Assembly: GCF_003029735.1 (NCBI RefSeq)
Contig: NZ_KZ686269.1
Coordinates: 1,364,001-1,428,000, forward strand
DNA length: 64,000 nucleotides
Direction: 5' to 3'
DNA from: Pedobacter yulinensis
GTDB taxonomy: Bacteria; Bacteroidota; Bacteroidia; Sphingobacteriales; Sphingobacteriaceae
Part shown: positions 1 to 9,018 of the stretch, in pieces
How positions within the stretch are numbered: position 1 is the first letter of the stretch
Layout: every line of letters starts with the position of its first letter
Program-made: the position numbers and the translations under genes
The notes under the pieces: generated by a model
Database searches by the model: none
What the model saw: only the letters and a program-made list of their open reading frames with translations
Told to the model about the DNA's origin: nothing

Positions 1-1278
1 CTGCAAAATGACCAGGAGTTTCCTAAATGAAAAATTTGGTCTGCCGCCCTTTACTCCCTTTAATGCACGCATGGGCGAGAACGAGGAAAGGTAAAGCGCG
101 GGATAGCTGCCGGCAAGTGCACCGGTAAGAAGGGCAAGCAGCAAAAGCAACAACCAGATTTCATGGCTGCCGTAGTCAATGTGCATGCTGATCTGAAGCA
201 GGTTATTGAAAAAGGGAAGACACAATTCAACAAGCACAAAGGCAACTACCAGGGCAATCACCGTCAACACAAGCGATTCATTCAGAAACTGAAGCGCCAG
301 GCCGGTGCGGTCTGAACCCAGGGTTTTGCGGATACCGACTTCCTGCGCCCGTTTTTCAGAGCGGGCGGTTGACAAATTCATGTAGTTGATGCAGGCAATC
401 AGGAGCACGCAAACGGCCAGCAGGAAAAAGATCCTGACCTGGTCTACAGTGCCGCCCGTGGCTTTGCCGTTTTCAAACCGGTTGTACAGGTGCGTTTTTG
501 CAAAGGGAAAAAGAAACGCTTCAGTATCCAGATCGGCCTGGTTCTTACGGATAAGTTGCCGCATGGCCCGGTCAGCCATGCCGAAGTCAGCTTCTGCTTT
601 GAGCAGTACGACCGCGTTCGAGAAACCACTGCCCCAGTTCTGGTATTTTCGGGTTGGTTCATCCTGCTGCAGGAAGGTCCAGTTCATCATGACATCGAAC
701 TGGTAAGTTTGATTCGGCGCAGGGTCTGCAATCACAGCGCCTACCTTAAGCACCCTCCGGTTATCCCAGGTAACCGCGCGGCCAATGGCATCGCTTTCAC
801 CGAACATTTTCCGGGCTGCCCGGGCTGTCATGACGACCGCGTTCGGGTCCAGCAGTGCTCCCGCATGCCCCTCCAGAAATGTATAATCAAATATTTTGAA
901 GAAATCGGGGTCAGCAAATAACGCCGACATGTTCAGCGCCTGCCTGCGGTAACTGAGCAGCCTGTAGGCAGAAGTAGTGCGGCTGGCCGCTTCGATACCC
1001 GGCACCTGCTCGAGGGCAGTGGGGACCAAAAGGTTGGGTAACGCGTAGGATACCGGTCCGTAAGTTGCCGTATCGCCATTGTTTGTGTAGTTCTTACAAA
1101 CACCGTAAATGCGGTCTATCTTACCGAACTGCCGGTCAAAATTCCATTCATACCCCACGTACAGGAGCAACATGAGGCAGGAAGCCAGCCCAATCGTTAA
1201 TCCGGACATGTTAATAAGTGTAAAACCTTTGTGTTTCCAAAGATTTCTCAGTGCGATTTTAAAATTCAGTTTAAACAT
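1..1278 (-). CDS. MacB/FtsX-type ABC transporter permease (partial, C-terminus outside the window)
   Basis: This is the membrane subunit of a MacB-like ABC system, which couples cytoplasmic ATP hydrolysis to periplasmic movements rather than moving substrate through itself. Reading the minus strand gives an N-terminus with the family hallmark ALRNLWKHKGFTLIN, a first membrane segment, a long MacB_PCD-type periplasmic domain, and then FtsX-domain membrane segments containing EKRAQEVGIRKTLG, the cytoplasmic loop typical of Bacteroidota permeases. The frame is still open at base 1 (ending FRKLLVILQ), so roughly the second half of an approximately 790-residue protein is missing. An in-frame ATG at 1344 would add 22 residues without family resemblance, so I prefer 1278. 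It lies downstream of the ATPase and adaptor genes in one operon. The substrate cannot be read from the sequence. Confidence 0.88.
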   Translation of the reverse strand, partial: MFKLNFKIALRNLWKHKGFTLINMSGLTIGLASCLMLLLYVGYEWNFDRQFGKIDRIYGVCKNYTNNGDTATYGPVSYALPNLLVPTALEQVPGIEAASRTTSAYRLLSYRRQALNMSALFADPDFFKIFDYTFLEGHAGALLDPNAVVMTARAARKMFGESDAIGRAVTWDNRRVLKVGAVIADPAPNQTYQFDVMMNWTFLQQDEPTRKYQNWGSGFSNAVVLLKAEADFGMADRAMRQLIRKNQADLDTEAFLFPFAKTHLYNRFENGKATGGTVDQVRIFFLLAVCVLLIACINYMNLSTARSEKRAQEVGIRKTLGSDRTGLALQFLNESLVLTVIALVVAFVLVELCLPFFNNLLQISMHIDYGSHEIWLLLLLLALLTGALAGSYPALYLSSFSPMRALKGVKGGRPNFSFRKLLVILQ

Positions 1279-1363
1279 GTCGTTTACCGGTGTGCCTGCG
1301 GTCCGGGCGCTTTCCTTTCGGAAGCGGCCCGCATACAGGATCATTAACTAAAAACTACCTTGC

Positions 1364-2062
1364 TCAGATCAGCTCTGCCGAGCGTGACTTATTAATTTTT
1401 TCAGAGATCACATGACCATCTTTCAGGTTCACGATGCGGTTTGAAAAGCTGGCGTCGTGCGCCGAGTGGGTAACCATAACGATCGTGGTACCCTGTTCAT
1501 TCAGCTCACAGAGCAGCTCCATTACTTCATTGCCATGGGCACTGTCCAGGTTGCCCGTCGGTTCATCTGCCAGTACGAGTTTCGGCCTGTTCACCAATGC
1601 CCGGGCAACGGCCACCCGCTGCTGCTGCCCGCCTGAAAGCTGCTGCGGAAAATGTTTGTTGCGGTTTACAATGTTCATGCGCTCAATGATCTCATTGACC
1701 AGCTTCTTGCGCTCGCTCGCATTTACTTTGTTGTAAATGAGCGGCAGTTCGATATTTTCAAAGACGGTCAGTTCATCGATCAGATTGAAGTTCTGGAACA
1801 CGAATCCCATGTTCTTTTTCCTGAAGGCCGACCGGTCCCGGTCACGCAGGGTAAGCAGTTCAGTGTCGAGGAAACGGTAACTGCCGCTCTCGGGCTTGTC
1901 TAGCAATCCCATGACGTTAAGCAGGGTCGATTTGCCGCAGCCCGAAGGGCCCATGATCGATACGAATTCCCCTTCGGCTACATGCATGTTGATGCCATTC
2001 AGGGCCGTGGTTTCAATTTCTTCGGTCTTGTATACTTTCTGAAGGTTTTCTATGGTAATCAT
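1364..2062 (-). CDS. ABC transporter ATP-binding protein (MacB/LolD-like)
   Basis: This 232-residue ATPase energises the neighbouring FtsX-type permease. Visible motifs are Walker A (GPSGCGKST, about residues 39-47), the Q-loop region (FVFQNFNLIDELTVFENI), the signature LSGGQQQRVAVARAL, Walker B with LVLADEPTGNLD, and the switch histidine in VMVTHS. The TGNLD ending is characteristic of the LolD/MacB/FtsE branch. It sits between the adaptor gene (26 bases upstream) and the permease, so the three genes form one efflux operon read leftward from the sigma-54 promoter near 3359-3374. Confidence in the family is high; the exported substrate is unknown. Confidence 0.95.
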   Translation of the reverse strand: MITIENLQKVYKTEEIETTALNGINMHVAEGEFVSIMGPSGCGKSTLLNVMGLLDKPESGSYRFLDTELLTLRDRDRSAFRKKNMGFVFQNFNLIDELTVFENIELPLIYNKVNASERKKLVNEIIERMNIVNRNKHFPQQLSGGQQQRVAVARALVNRPKLVLADEPTGNLDSAHGNEVMELLCELNEQGTTIVMVTHSAHDASFSNRIVNLKDGHVISEKINKSRSAELI

Positions 2063-2088
2063 TGCTGGTATGGTATCGTGTTTGCGAT

Positions 2089-3333
2089 TTATTGATCTAT
2101 TTCAATGACGTCGTACTGTGTAAACTGGTCATATGAAGAAGTAATGACCTGCTCCCCGTTCTGCAGCCCGTCAAGCACCTCGTAATACAGGTAATTTTTT
2201 CTGCCAATTCGGATGTTGCGTTTCTGTGCGCTGCCGTTGCTGACAACAAACACCCAGGAGCCGCCGGTGCTCTGAAAGAACTGGCCCTGTGCAAGCAGCA
2301 GCGACTTGCTGTTGTCTGAAAGCGTCAGTTTGATCTGGAGTGAAAGTCCGCGCCTGAGCCCGTTGGGTGCGCCGCTTCCAAACACCAGTTCGACCTGGAA
2401 CTGGCCTGAAGTAACTTCCGGAATGACCTTACTAACGGTCATCCGGTAGGTTTTGCCGTTAAATTCGCACTGGGCAGACTGGCCCTCCCTGACCCGGTTG
2501 ATGTAATATTCGTCTACACCGGCCTGCAGTTTGTAACCCTGCATCACGTCGATCTTGCCAATCATTTCATTGCTGCCGTATGATTTGCCTACGACCGGAT
2601 CGTAAGAAGATAGTTTGCCCGAGACCGGCGCCTTGATCGTCATATTCTCTATGTTCTTGCGGATGATCTCCAGGCTCTCGTTCATGCGGTTAACCGATTG
2701 GTCGATCTGCGCGAGTTGCAATTTACGGCTCTGGTTTTCCTGGTCTATTGCCTGGCGCAGGATTTTTTTCTTACCCTGGTAATAAGCATAGTCCTGCGAT
2801 GATTTGGCAAACTCCATCTGGGTGATCACCTTTTTCGCAAAAAGCTGGCTGTCTATCCGGTATTGCCTGGTGGCCGTACGCAGGCTATTTTCTATGTCCA
2901 GCATGTCCTGGTTCAGCACACGCTGGTTCTGCTCCAGATCGAGCCGCAGTTTTCGGAGCTGGTTGATCTGTTCGGTGATTCCCGTTTCATTCGACGTGTA
3001 ACCCAGCATGGCGTTGGGGTTCGCAATTTTCAGCAGCGGGGTTCCCTTTTGCACCGTTGCGCCGTTCTCGGTAAAGATCTGTTCAACCACGCCGCCCTCA
3101 GACGAGCTGACAATAACCGATGTAAGCGGAACAACACTTGCGTTCAGCAAGACAACATCTTCGAAATCGCCATAGGCCACCTTGCTGATGGTCAGCTTGT
3201 CGGCATCGGCACGGTAAGTCCTGGTCAGCGAGAGGCTGTAGCCGTAAGCCACCATGCCCAGGAAGATAACTGCCCCTGCTGCGATGATGATCGTTTTCCT
3301 GCCAAATCTTTTTTTCTCAATGATTTTATCCAT
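2089..3333 (-). CDS. HlyD/MacA-family efflux periplasmic adaptor subunit
   Basis: This 414-residue membrane-fusion protein would bridge the inner-membrane ABC transporter to an outer-membrane channel. It has a short basic cytoplasmic start, one membrane segment (about residues 12-32), a biotinyl-lipoyl half (near VVEQIFTENGATVQKG), a long coiled-coil hairpin rich in Q, L and R, the second lipoyl half (MTIKAPVSGKLS) and C-terminal beta-barrel regions. A longer reading frame starts at 3375, but that start would overlap the sigma-54 promoter at 3359-3374, so I choose the ATG at 3333 (MDKIIEKKRF). It is the first gene of the efflux operon and divergent from the regulator gene at 3597. Confidence 0.92.
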   Translation of the reverse strand: MDKIIEKKRFGRKTIIIAAGAVIFLGMVAYGYSLSLTRTYRADADKLTISKVAYGDFEDVVLLNASVVPLTSVIVSSSEGGVVEQIFTENGATVQKGTPLLKIANPNAMLGYTSNETGITEQINQLRKLRLDLEQNQRVLNQDMLDIENSLRTATRQYRIDSQLFAKKVITQMEFAKSSQDYAYYQGKKKILRQAIDQENQSRKLQLAQIDQSVNRMNESLEIIRKNIENMTIKAPVSGKLSSYDPVVGKSYGSNEMIGKIDVMQGYKLQAGVDEYYINRVREGQSAQCEFNGKTYRMTVSKVIPEVTSGQFQVELVFGSGAPNGLRRGLSLQIKLTLSDNSKSLLLAQGQFFQSTGGSWVFVVSNGSAQKRNIRIGRKNYLYYEVLDGLQNGEQVITSSYDQFTQYDVIEIDQ

Positions 3334-3358
3334 TGTAGTTGCTGGTTGCCTAGCCCTT

Positions 3359-3374
3359 TGCCAAGCACATGCCA
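3359..3374 (-). promoter_or_regulatory. Sigma-54 (-24/-12) promoter of the efflux operon
   Basis: On the minus strand the bases read TGGCATGTGCTTGGCA. Compared with the sigma-54 consensus TGGCACG-N4-TTGCA, the invariant GG and GC pairs stand at exactly the right distance. The start of transcription would fall near 3348, about 15 bases before the adaptor ATG at 3333. An NtrC-type activator gene lies just beyond and rpoN is 3.6 kb away, which fits. Confidence 0.75.
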
Positions 3375-3433
3375 AAGAAAAACTAATATATAATTATTTG
3401 ATTTTCAGAAATTTAAATAAAATTATTTATTTT

Positions 3434-3476
3434 AACTGTCCGTTTCCGGACAATCGGCGTACGTTGGCGGACAGTT
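3434..3476. promoter_or_regulatory. Upstream activating site: TGTCCG/CGGACA half-sites
   Basis: A perfect inverted repeat TGTCCG-tttc-CGGACA occupies 3437-3452, and a third half-site CGGACA lies at 3469-3474. The outer arms AACTGTCCG (3434-3442) and CGGACAGTT (3468-3476) also match each other perfectly. The cluster is about 60-115 bases upstream of the sigma-54 promoter, the usual place for an NtrC-family dimer. The right half-site also overlaps the likely promoter of the regulator gene, suggesting autoregulation. The assignment to the regulator at 3597 is inference. Confidence 0.65.
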
Positions 3477-3481
3477 ATTTT

Positions 3482-3489
3482 TACTTTTG
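3482..3489 (+). promoter_or_regulatory. Probable -7 element (TACTTTTG) of the regulator/kinase operon
   Basis: TACTTTTG fits the Bacteroidota housekeeping -7 motif TAnnTTTG. It lies about 110 bases before the regulator ATG at 3597, just downstream of a CGGACA half-site. The upstream TTG at 3464-3466 is only 15 bases away, shorter than usual, so the -33 part is uncertain. Confidence 0.4.
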
Positions 3490-3596
3490 CCCTGTACGGT
3501 CTGCCGGGGCAGCCCGGCAATTCAGCACCGGGGCCGGCAGCCATCAAAGTATAGGCATGATGCAGGTAACCGCAACCAAACCCAACGCTTACAGCT

Positions 3597-4964
3597 ATGA
3601 TTAACGCAACCATTCTTGTTATTGACGACGACGACGATATCCTTTTAAGTGCCAGGCTATTTTTGAAGTCCCATTTCAGCCAGGTCACTACCTGCCGCTC
3701 ACCCAAAGAGATCAATGTGTTGCTAAGCAGAAATGAGGTCGATATCATTCTGCTGGACATGAACTACCAGAAAGGCGCCAGCGACGGCCGCGAAGGTTTA
3801 TACTGGCTGGAGCACATCCTTTCAGTAGACCGGGAATATGTCGTGATACTCATGACAGCTTACGGGAATGTGGAATTGGCCGTGCGTGCCATCAAGAAGG
3901 GCGCTACCGACTTTATCCTGAAGCCCTGGGAAAATGAAAAGTTATTTGCTACCCTTTCTGCTGCCTGGAAACTGCGGCAATCGACCAGGAAGGCATCGCG
4001 CCTGGAAAAGATCCGGTCTTCCCTGCAGAGCGACTTGGCCAACCGGGCCGGCGCCATTATAGGGAGTTCGCCGGCCCTGCTTGGTGTACAGCGAACCCTG
4101 GGCAAGGTGGCGCCCACAGACGCCAATGTACTGATCCTGGGCGAAAATGGTACCGGCAAACAGGTTTTTGCCCACGAACTGCACCAGCTTTCGAACCGGC
4201 GCAACCAGGTATTTATGCATGTAGACCTGGGGGCCCTGAACGAGAACCTGTTCGAAAGTGAATTGTTCGGGTATGCCAAAGGTGCGTTTACCGACGCCCG
4301 CGACGATAAACCCGGGCGGTTTGAACTGGCAGAAGGCGGAACGATCTTTCTTGATGAAATTGGCAACCTTTCCCTCCCCCTGCAGGCGAAATTGCTGACG
4401 GTACTGCAAAACCGGACGGTGACACGCCTGGGCGAAAGCCGCGAGCGGAAGATCGATGTTCGCCTGATTGCCGCGACCAACATGCCGCTTGACGAGATGG
4501 TAGCCAAAGGCACGTTCAGACAGGACCTGCTGTTTCGCATCAACACGGTCGAATTGCTGCTCCCGCCGTTGCGGCAACGCGGAGATGATGTCCTGGAACT
4601 GGCAGCTCATTTTGCGAATGCCTTCAGCACCAGGTACCACAAGGACTGCAGAACGATCGACCCGCAGGCGGCGCGCCTGATTCAACAATACGCCTGGCCA
4701 GGCAACATCCGTGAATTACAGCATGTTATTGAAAGGGCCGTGATCATGGCAGACGATGACCGGATCAGCGAGCATGATCTGCAACTCCGGCAGACACACT
4801 TTCCGGCTGCAGCGGCTGCGAGCGACATGCAGCTGGAAGAAATGGAAAGACTGATGGTCAGCAACGCACTGAACAAACACAAGGGCAATATTTCAAAGGC
4901 GGCTGGTGAACTGGGCCTGACCCGCGCTGCCCTGTACCGGCGCATCGAAAAATTTGGTCTTTAG
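3597..4964 (+). CDS. NtrC-family sigma-54-dependent response regulator
   Basis: This 455-residue activator has an N-terminal receiver (acidic cluster IDDDDD at 9-14, phospho-acceptor D54 in ILLDMNY), a central AAA+ domain with Walker A GENGTGKQ (about 182-189), and a C-terminal Fis-type helix-turn-helix (GNISKAAGELGLTRAALYRRI). The sigma-54 contact loop reads GAFTDA (about 229-234) rather than the textbook GAFTGA. The gene is followed 10 bases later by its kinase and is divergent from the efflux operon, which has a sigma-54 promoter with matching upstream sites. It very probably activates that operon in response to envelope stress or a toxic compound; the signal is not known. Confidence 0.94.
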   Translation: MINATILVIDDDDDILLSARLFLKSHFSQVTTCRSPKEINVLLSRNEVDIILLDMNYQKGASDGREGLYWLEHILSVDREYVVILMTAYGNVELAVRAIKKGATDFILKPWENEKLFATLSAAWKLRQSTRKASRLEKIRSSLQSDLANRAGAIIGSSPALLGVQRTLGKVAPTDANVLILGENGTGKQVFAHELHQLSNRRNQVFMHVDLGALNENLFESELFGYAKGAFTDARDDKPGRFELAEGGTIFLDEIGNLSLPLQAKLLTVLQNRTVTRLGESRERKIDVRLIAATNMPLDEMVAKGTFRQDLLFRINTVELLLPPLRQRGDDVLELAAHFANAFSTRYHKDCRTIDPQAARLIQQYAWPGNIRELQHVIERAVIMADDDRISEHDLQLRQTHFPAAAAASDMQLEEMERLMVSNALNKHKGNISKAAGELGLTRAALYRRIEKFGL

Positions 4965-4974
4965 CAACATTCTT

Positions 4975-6330
4975 ATGTTTTACCAGCAATTCACTTTCAG
5001 GCTTATGTGCAGGCTGCTCGTCATCAACCTACTTGCAGCCCTGCTTTTTTACCTGGTTAGCCGCACTGAACTCTGGTTCACCATTGCCGGCGTGAGCATG
5101 ATTCTGGCAGGTGCACTGGTCTCCCTGTTTTCATTTGTCAATGAGATCCGCTCAGACATCAGGCGGTTTGTATTAGCCGTTAAGACCCGGGACCACACCC
5201 TCAACTTCAGAAACAAATCGACCATTGGCAGCTTCCCGGAACTGTACACCTCTTTTGATGAGATCATACAAAGTCAGAAAAGTATCCAGCTGGAGCAGGA
5301 GGCCATGTACCAGCTCATGAAAACGATCCTGGAACAAGTACCTGCGGGCGTGATCGTGATCAAAGACCCGCAGGCGGCAGACCGCTCGGAGGTTGTGTTC
5401 TTTAACCAGGCAGCCAGCAGCATGCTGAACGTGCCTGCTTATAAATACTGGCAGCGCGTGGAACGGCACCTGCCCGAATTTGGCGCAGAGGTCAGGCGCA
5501 TTATGCGGGGTGGCAAACGTTTTATCGAGCTCCGGCTGCAGGAAAAACTGATCCAGCTTTCTACCGAAGTCATTCCCCTGCAGCTTTACCAGACCAATTA
5601 TACCATCATTTCTTTCCAGAACATCAAAGACGAGATTGAGCAAAAGGAAACAGAGGCCTGGAACCGTCTGATCGGTGTCATATCGCACGAGATCCTGAAT
5701 TCCATTACACCGATCAGTTCGCTGTCAGATACCCTGAACAGCATGGTAGCCGGCCGGACAGAACTGGGCGCGGCCGAACTGGAAGATCTGGTGCCGGCAG
5801 TACAAACAATTAAACGCCGCTCTGAAGGATTGCTCGATTTTGTCAAAGACTATAGGCTTATTGCAGAACTTCCGACCCCGCGGCTGGAGCTGCACAGCAT
5901 TGGGGAGATCCTCTCGCACACCAGGGTGTTGATGCGCCCCTTCGCCGAAGGCAAAAATGTGCAGCTTGGCATAGGGCAGACCTCCTCTAAAGTCAGCATT
6001 TGGATCGATATCAAACTGGTTGAGCAGGTTCTGATCAACCTCATCACCAACGCCATTTACGCGGTAGAAGAGGTTGAAAATCCGCAGATCAGCATTGGCT
6101 ACCGCCTTGAACAGAACCGCCTGCTGCTGGAGGTACAGGACAATGGAAAAGGTATCGCTGCAGAAAACCTTGAGAAGATATTCGTACCGTTTTTTACAAC
6201 ACGGAAAAATGGCTCCGGCATTGGTCTGACGATCAGCCGCAACATCATGAAAATGCACAAGGGCAGCATTGAGGTCAGTTCTCAGGAGGGCCTTGGTGCT
6301 ACGTTCGCGCTGGTGTTTAATTACAACTAA
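4975..6330 (+). CDS. Sensor histidine kinase partner of the NtrC-type regulator
   Basis: This 451-residue membrane kinase has two N-terminal membrane segments (about 9-31 and 36-58) with almost no periplasmic loop between them, a linker with a PAS-like part (EQVPAGVIVIKDP), a HisKA helix with H238 (GVISHEILNSITP), and an ATPase domain with N box (NLITNAIYAVEE), DNGKGIA and GSGIGL. The short loop suggests it senses something within or near the membrane. A TTG at 4954 would give 7 more residues and overlap the regulator gene; I prefer the ATG at 4975, because TTG starts are rare here. It phosphorylates the regulator encoded just upstream. Confidence 0.92.
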   Translation: MFYQQFTFRLMCRLLVINLLAALLFYLVSRTELWFTIAGVSMILAGALVSLFSFVNEIRSDIRRFVLAVKTRDHTLNFRNKSTIGSFPELYTSFDEIIQSQKSIQLEQEAMYQLMKTILEQVPAGVIVIKDPQAADRSEVVFFNQAASSMLNVPAYKYWQRVERHLPEFGAEVRRIMRGGKRFIELRLQEKLIQLSTEVIPLQLYQTNYTIISFQNIKDEIEQKETEAWNRLIGVISHEILNSITPISSLSDTLNSMVAGRTELGAAELEDLVPAVQTIKRRSEGLLDFVKDYRLIAELPTPRLELHSIGEILSHTRVLMRPFAEGKNVQLGIGQTSSKVSIWIDIKLVEQVLINLITNAIYAVEEVENPQISIGYRLEQNRLLLEVQDNGKGIAAENLEKIFVPFFTTRKNGSGIGLTISRNIMKMHKGSIEVSSQEGLGATFALVFNYN

Positions 6331-6346
6331 CCGGGTGTAAGCCTTT

Positions 6347-6793
6347 CTATTGCCTGGCCTTGAGCAGGTCCCTGATCTCGGTAAGCAAGACCTCCTCCCG
6401 CGGCGGGGCAGCCGGCGCTGCAGGTGCGGCCTCCTGTTTTCTTTTCATCGAATTGATGGCCTTTACCATCAGGAAAATGATGAATGCAAGAATGAGGAAA
6501 TTGATGACCTCGGTGGCGAAATTACCCCAGGCAAAAACGGGCCCCACTTTTTTGGCGTCTTCAAGCGAAAGGTTCGGATTGGCATCGTAAGCCGCACGTA
6601 CCTGCGCATTCAGCGGCACGTAGAAATTGGTAAAGCCCTTATCACCGATCAGCAAACTAATGGGCGGCATAATCAGGTCGTTTACAAGGGATTGCACGAT
6701 CTTACCAAATGCACCACCAATAATCACACCGACAGCCAGATCAATTACATTGCCCTTAATTGCAAATTCCTTGAATTCTTTGATAAATCCCAT
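6347..6793 (-). CDS. mscL: Large-conductance mechanosensitive channel MscL
   Basis: This 148-residue inner-membrane channel opens under membrane tension to release solutes during hypo-osmotic shock. The N-terminus [23 protein letters not shown] and the pore helix with [19 protein letters not shown] are diagnostic. A periplasmic loop (about 48-85), the second membrane helix ([19 protein letters not shown]) and a charged C-terminal bundle (LLTEIRDLL) follow in order. An Ala/Pro-rich linker ([10 protein letters not shown]) precedes the bundle. It is convergent with the histidine kinase gene, 16 bases away, and not obviously linked to its neighbours in function. Confidence 0.97.
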   Translation of the reverse strand: MGFIKEFKEFAIKGNVIDLAVGVIIGGAFGKIVQSLVNDLIMPPISLLIGDKGFTNFYVPLNAQVRAAYDANPNLSLEDAKKVGPVFAWGNFATEVINFLILAFIIFLMVKAINSMKRKQEAAPAAPAAPPREEVLLTEIRDLLKARQ

Positions 6794-6950
6794 AGGAGGT
6801 CTGTTTGAAAAAAGTTAGTTTGATTAATTAAAAGTAAGAAACATTACCGGCATTGAGCGTGTTATTGAGCAAAATAAATTTTCGCCATCAACCGGGCGTA
6901 AAGCGAGCAGACAGGCTTCCGCGCAATTATATTTATCGGAATCAATTGCT

Positions 6951-6958
6951 TATTTTTG
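6951..6958 (+). promoter_or_regulatory. -7 element (TATTTTTG) of rpoN
   Basis: TATTTTTG matches TAnnTTTG. The predicted transcription start near 6963-6965 lies upstream of the ATG at 6980 but downstream of an in-frame TTG at 6956, so this element decides the rpoN start codon. Confidence 0.5.
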
Positions 6959-6979
6959 CCCGTAATCTACAATAGACAG

Positions 6980-8452
6980 ATGCTAAAGCAACATTTACAA
7001 CAAAAACTTCTTCAAAAACTTTCACCACAGCAGATCCAGTTTATTAAACTGCTGCAGGTGCCGACCGTTGCTTTAGATACCCGGATAAAAGAAGAACTGG
7101 AAGAGAACCCGGCCCTTGAAGACCCCAGCCTGATGACACTCGAAGAACCAAAGGGCGAGTACGACGACGTGAGCGACAATAAGGAAGAGTTTGAAGGCGA
7201 ATCGACCGACGACGGATTTGACGAATTCAACGTAGACGATTATCTGCAGGACGATTCAGCCAATGATTACAGTACGTCTTACAACAATTCTGATGATGAC
7301 GACGAAAAGAAAGAAACGCCGATCGCCATCGAAAGTACGTTCTTCGAGAGCCTGCAGGAACAACTGGACCTGATCCCCTTGTCGGATAAAGATTTTGTGG
7401 TCGGCAAACAGATTATTGGCAGCCTGGACGACGACGGCTACCTGCGCCGGCCCATCACCTCGATGATCGACGATCTGGCTTTCTCCCAAAATGTGATTGT
7501 CGAAGAAGAGGATGTTCTGGAAATGCTCCGGCTGATCCAGAGTTTCGACCCTCCGGGCATCGGTGCCCGCGACCTGCAGGAATGCCTGCTCATTCAGCTT
7601 AGAAGGAAAGATCAGTCGAACCGCGTTATTCAACAGGCCATTAAAATCGTAGAAAACAACCTGGAAGAGTTTATCAGGAAACATTACGACAAGCTGGAGC
7701 GCTCGCTTGGGTTGAGCAGCGAGGAACTCAAGGAGGCGGTAGCCGAAATTCTGCGTTTGAACCCGAAGCCGGGTGATGCCAACCAGGTAACAACCAAACA
7801 GATGCAGATTATTCCGGATTTTCACATCAACAACAATGATGGTGTGCTGATCCTGACACTTAACTCCAAAAATGCGCCCGAGCTACGCGTAAGCCGGTCT
7901 TACCAGGAAATGTTTGAGCATTATGACAAGGCTTCGCAAAAGGACCGCAAGCTCAAAGAAGCCGTGCAGTTCGTTAAACAAAAACTGGACTCGGCCAAAT
8001 GGTTTATCGATGCCATCAAACAGCGGCAGCAGACCTTGCTGAAGACCATGAACGCGATCATGCAATATCAGTATGAATATTTCCTAACCGGCGATGAACG
8101 CAAGATGCGGCCTATGATCCTGAAAGATATCGCGGATAAGATCGACATGGACATTTCGACCGTTTCGCGTGTGGCCAACTCCAAATACGTACAGACCGAA
8201 TTCGGCACCTTCTTGCTGAAATCTTTCTTCTCTGAGGCCATTCAGACCGATTCCGGCGAGGAAGTTTCAAACAAAGAGGTCAAGAAGATCCTGGAAGACT
8301 GTATTGGCAATGAAGACAAGCGCAAGCCGCTGGCCGATGAGAAGCTGACAGATATTCTGAAAGACCGAGGCTATAACATTGCCAGGAGAACTGTGGCCAA
8401 GTACCGGGAGCAGATGAATATCCCGGTAGCCCGTTTGAGAAAAGAACTTTAA
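6980..8452 (+). CDS. rpoN: RNA polymerase sigma-54 factor RpoN
   Basis: This 490-residue sigma factor directs RNA polymerase to -24/-12 promoters and needs NtrC-type activators. Region I is the Leu/Gln-rich start (LQQKLLQKLSPQQIQFIKLLQ), followed by an acidic region II with long Asp/Glu runs (about residues 50-110). The core-binding domain and the helix-turn-helix (KDIADKIDMDISTVSRVANSK) come next. The C-terminal RpoN box appears as ARRTVAKYRE, with the family's usual ending. A TTG 24 bases upstream is in frame but overlaps the -7 element, so the ATG at 6980 is chosen. Having rpoN this close to a sigma-54 regulator and promoter is suggestive but not proof of linkage. Confidence 0.97.
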   Translation: MLKQHLQQKLLQKLSPQQIQFIKLLQVPTVALDTRIKEELEENPALEDPSLMTLEEPKGEYDDVSDNKEEFEGESTDDGFDEFNVDDYLQDDSANDYSTSYNNSDDDDEKKETPIAIESTFFESLQEQLDLIPLSDKDFVVGKQIIGSLDDDGYLRRPITSMIDDLAFSQNVIVEEEDVLEMLRLIQSFDPPGIGARDLQECLLIQLRRKDQSNRVIQQAIKIVENNLEEFIRKHYDKLERSLGLSSEELKEAVAEILRLNPKPGDANQVTTKQMQIIPDFHINNNDGVLILTLNSKNAPELRVSRSYQEMFEHYDKASQKDRKLKEAVQFVKQKLDSAKWFIDAIKQRQQTLLKTMNAIMQYQYEYFLTGDERKMRPMILKDIADKIDMDISTVSRVANSKYVQTEFGTFLLKSFFSEAIQTDSGEEVSNKEVKKILEDCIGNEDKRKPLADEKLTDILKDRGYNIARRTVAKYREQMNIPVARLRKEL

Positions 8453-8462
8453 TCAGGCCGGA

Positions 8463-8936
8463 TCAGACTCCGGTACCGAAATCCTTTTTCAACCCTTCTT
8501 CCAGTCGTGCGTTCGCCTCGATCAATTTCTGAGTCAGGTCTTTGTTTTCCTTTCGCAGCATGTACAGTTCGTGCGCTTTCTCAATGGTAATTCGGAGGTC
8601 GTCCTCTGTCCAGGGTTTTTGCAGGTACTTATAAACTTGTCCGAGGTTAATGGCATCGATCACCGCATTGATGTCGGCGTACCCGGTGAGCAGGATGCGG
8701 ATCGGGTCGGGGAAATCGGGAATGATCCAGGCCAGGAACTCGATGCCGGTCATGTGCGGCATGCGCTGGTCTGTAATGATGACCTGCACGGGATGCTGCT
8801 CCAGGATTTTCCTTCCCTCGGCGGCCGATTCGGCAGTATGTACCCGAAATATGCGCCGAAAACTGGCGCGAAAGGAGTTCAGGTTATGAACTTCGTCATC
8901 TACGTACAAGACACTTATAGGCTCAGATACATCCAT
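8463..8936 (-). CDS. Receiver-only response regulator (RpfG-type REC), copy 1
   Basis: A 157-residue receiver domain with a short coiled-coil tail and no output domain. The acidic pair is VDDE (about 12-15), the phospho-acceptor is D56 (IITDQRMP), the conserved Thr sits in ILLTGYAD, and the Lys in LQKPW. After about residue 125 comes a charged helix (KENKDLTQKLIEANARLEE) that could extend a coiled coil to a kinase. It closely resembles the next gene and the N-terminus of the receiver-kinase at 14764, so the three are paralogues. It probably passes phosphate or acts as an adaptor within the signalling module to the right. Confidence 0.88.
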   Translation of the reverse strand: MDVSEPISVLYVDDEVHNLNSFRASFRRIFRVHTAESAAEGRKILEQHPVQVIITDQRMPHMTGIEFLAWIIPDFPDPIRILLTGYADINAVIDAINLGQVYKYLQKPWTEDDLRITIEKAHELYMLRKENKDLTQKLIEANARLEEGLKKDFGTGV

Positions 8937-9018
8937 CTTTTCAAATTCAAGCTAAAACTAAGTAATTGATCTATCATGTACAACAGGTGTGATGCAGACC
9001 AGGAATCCGGATTGGGGG

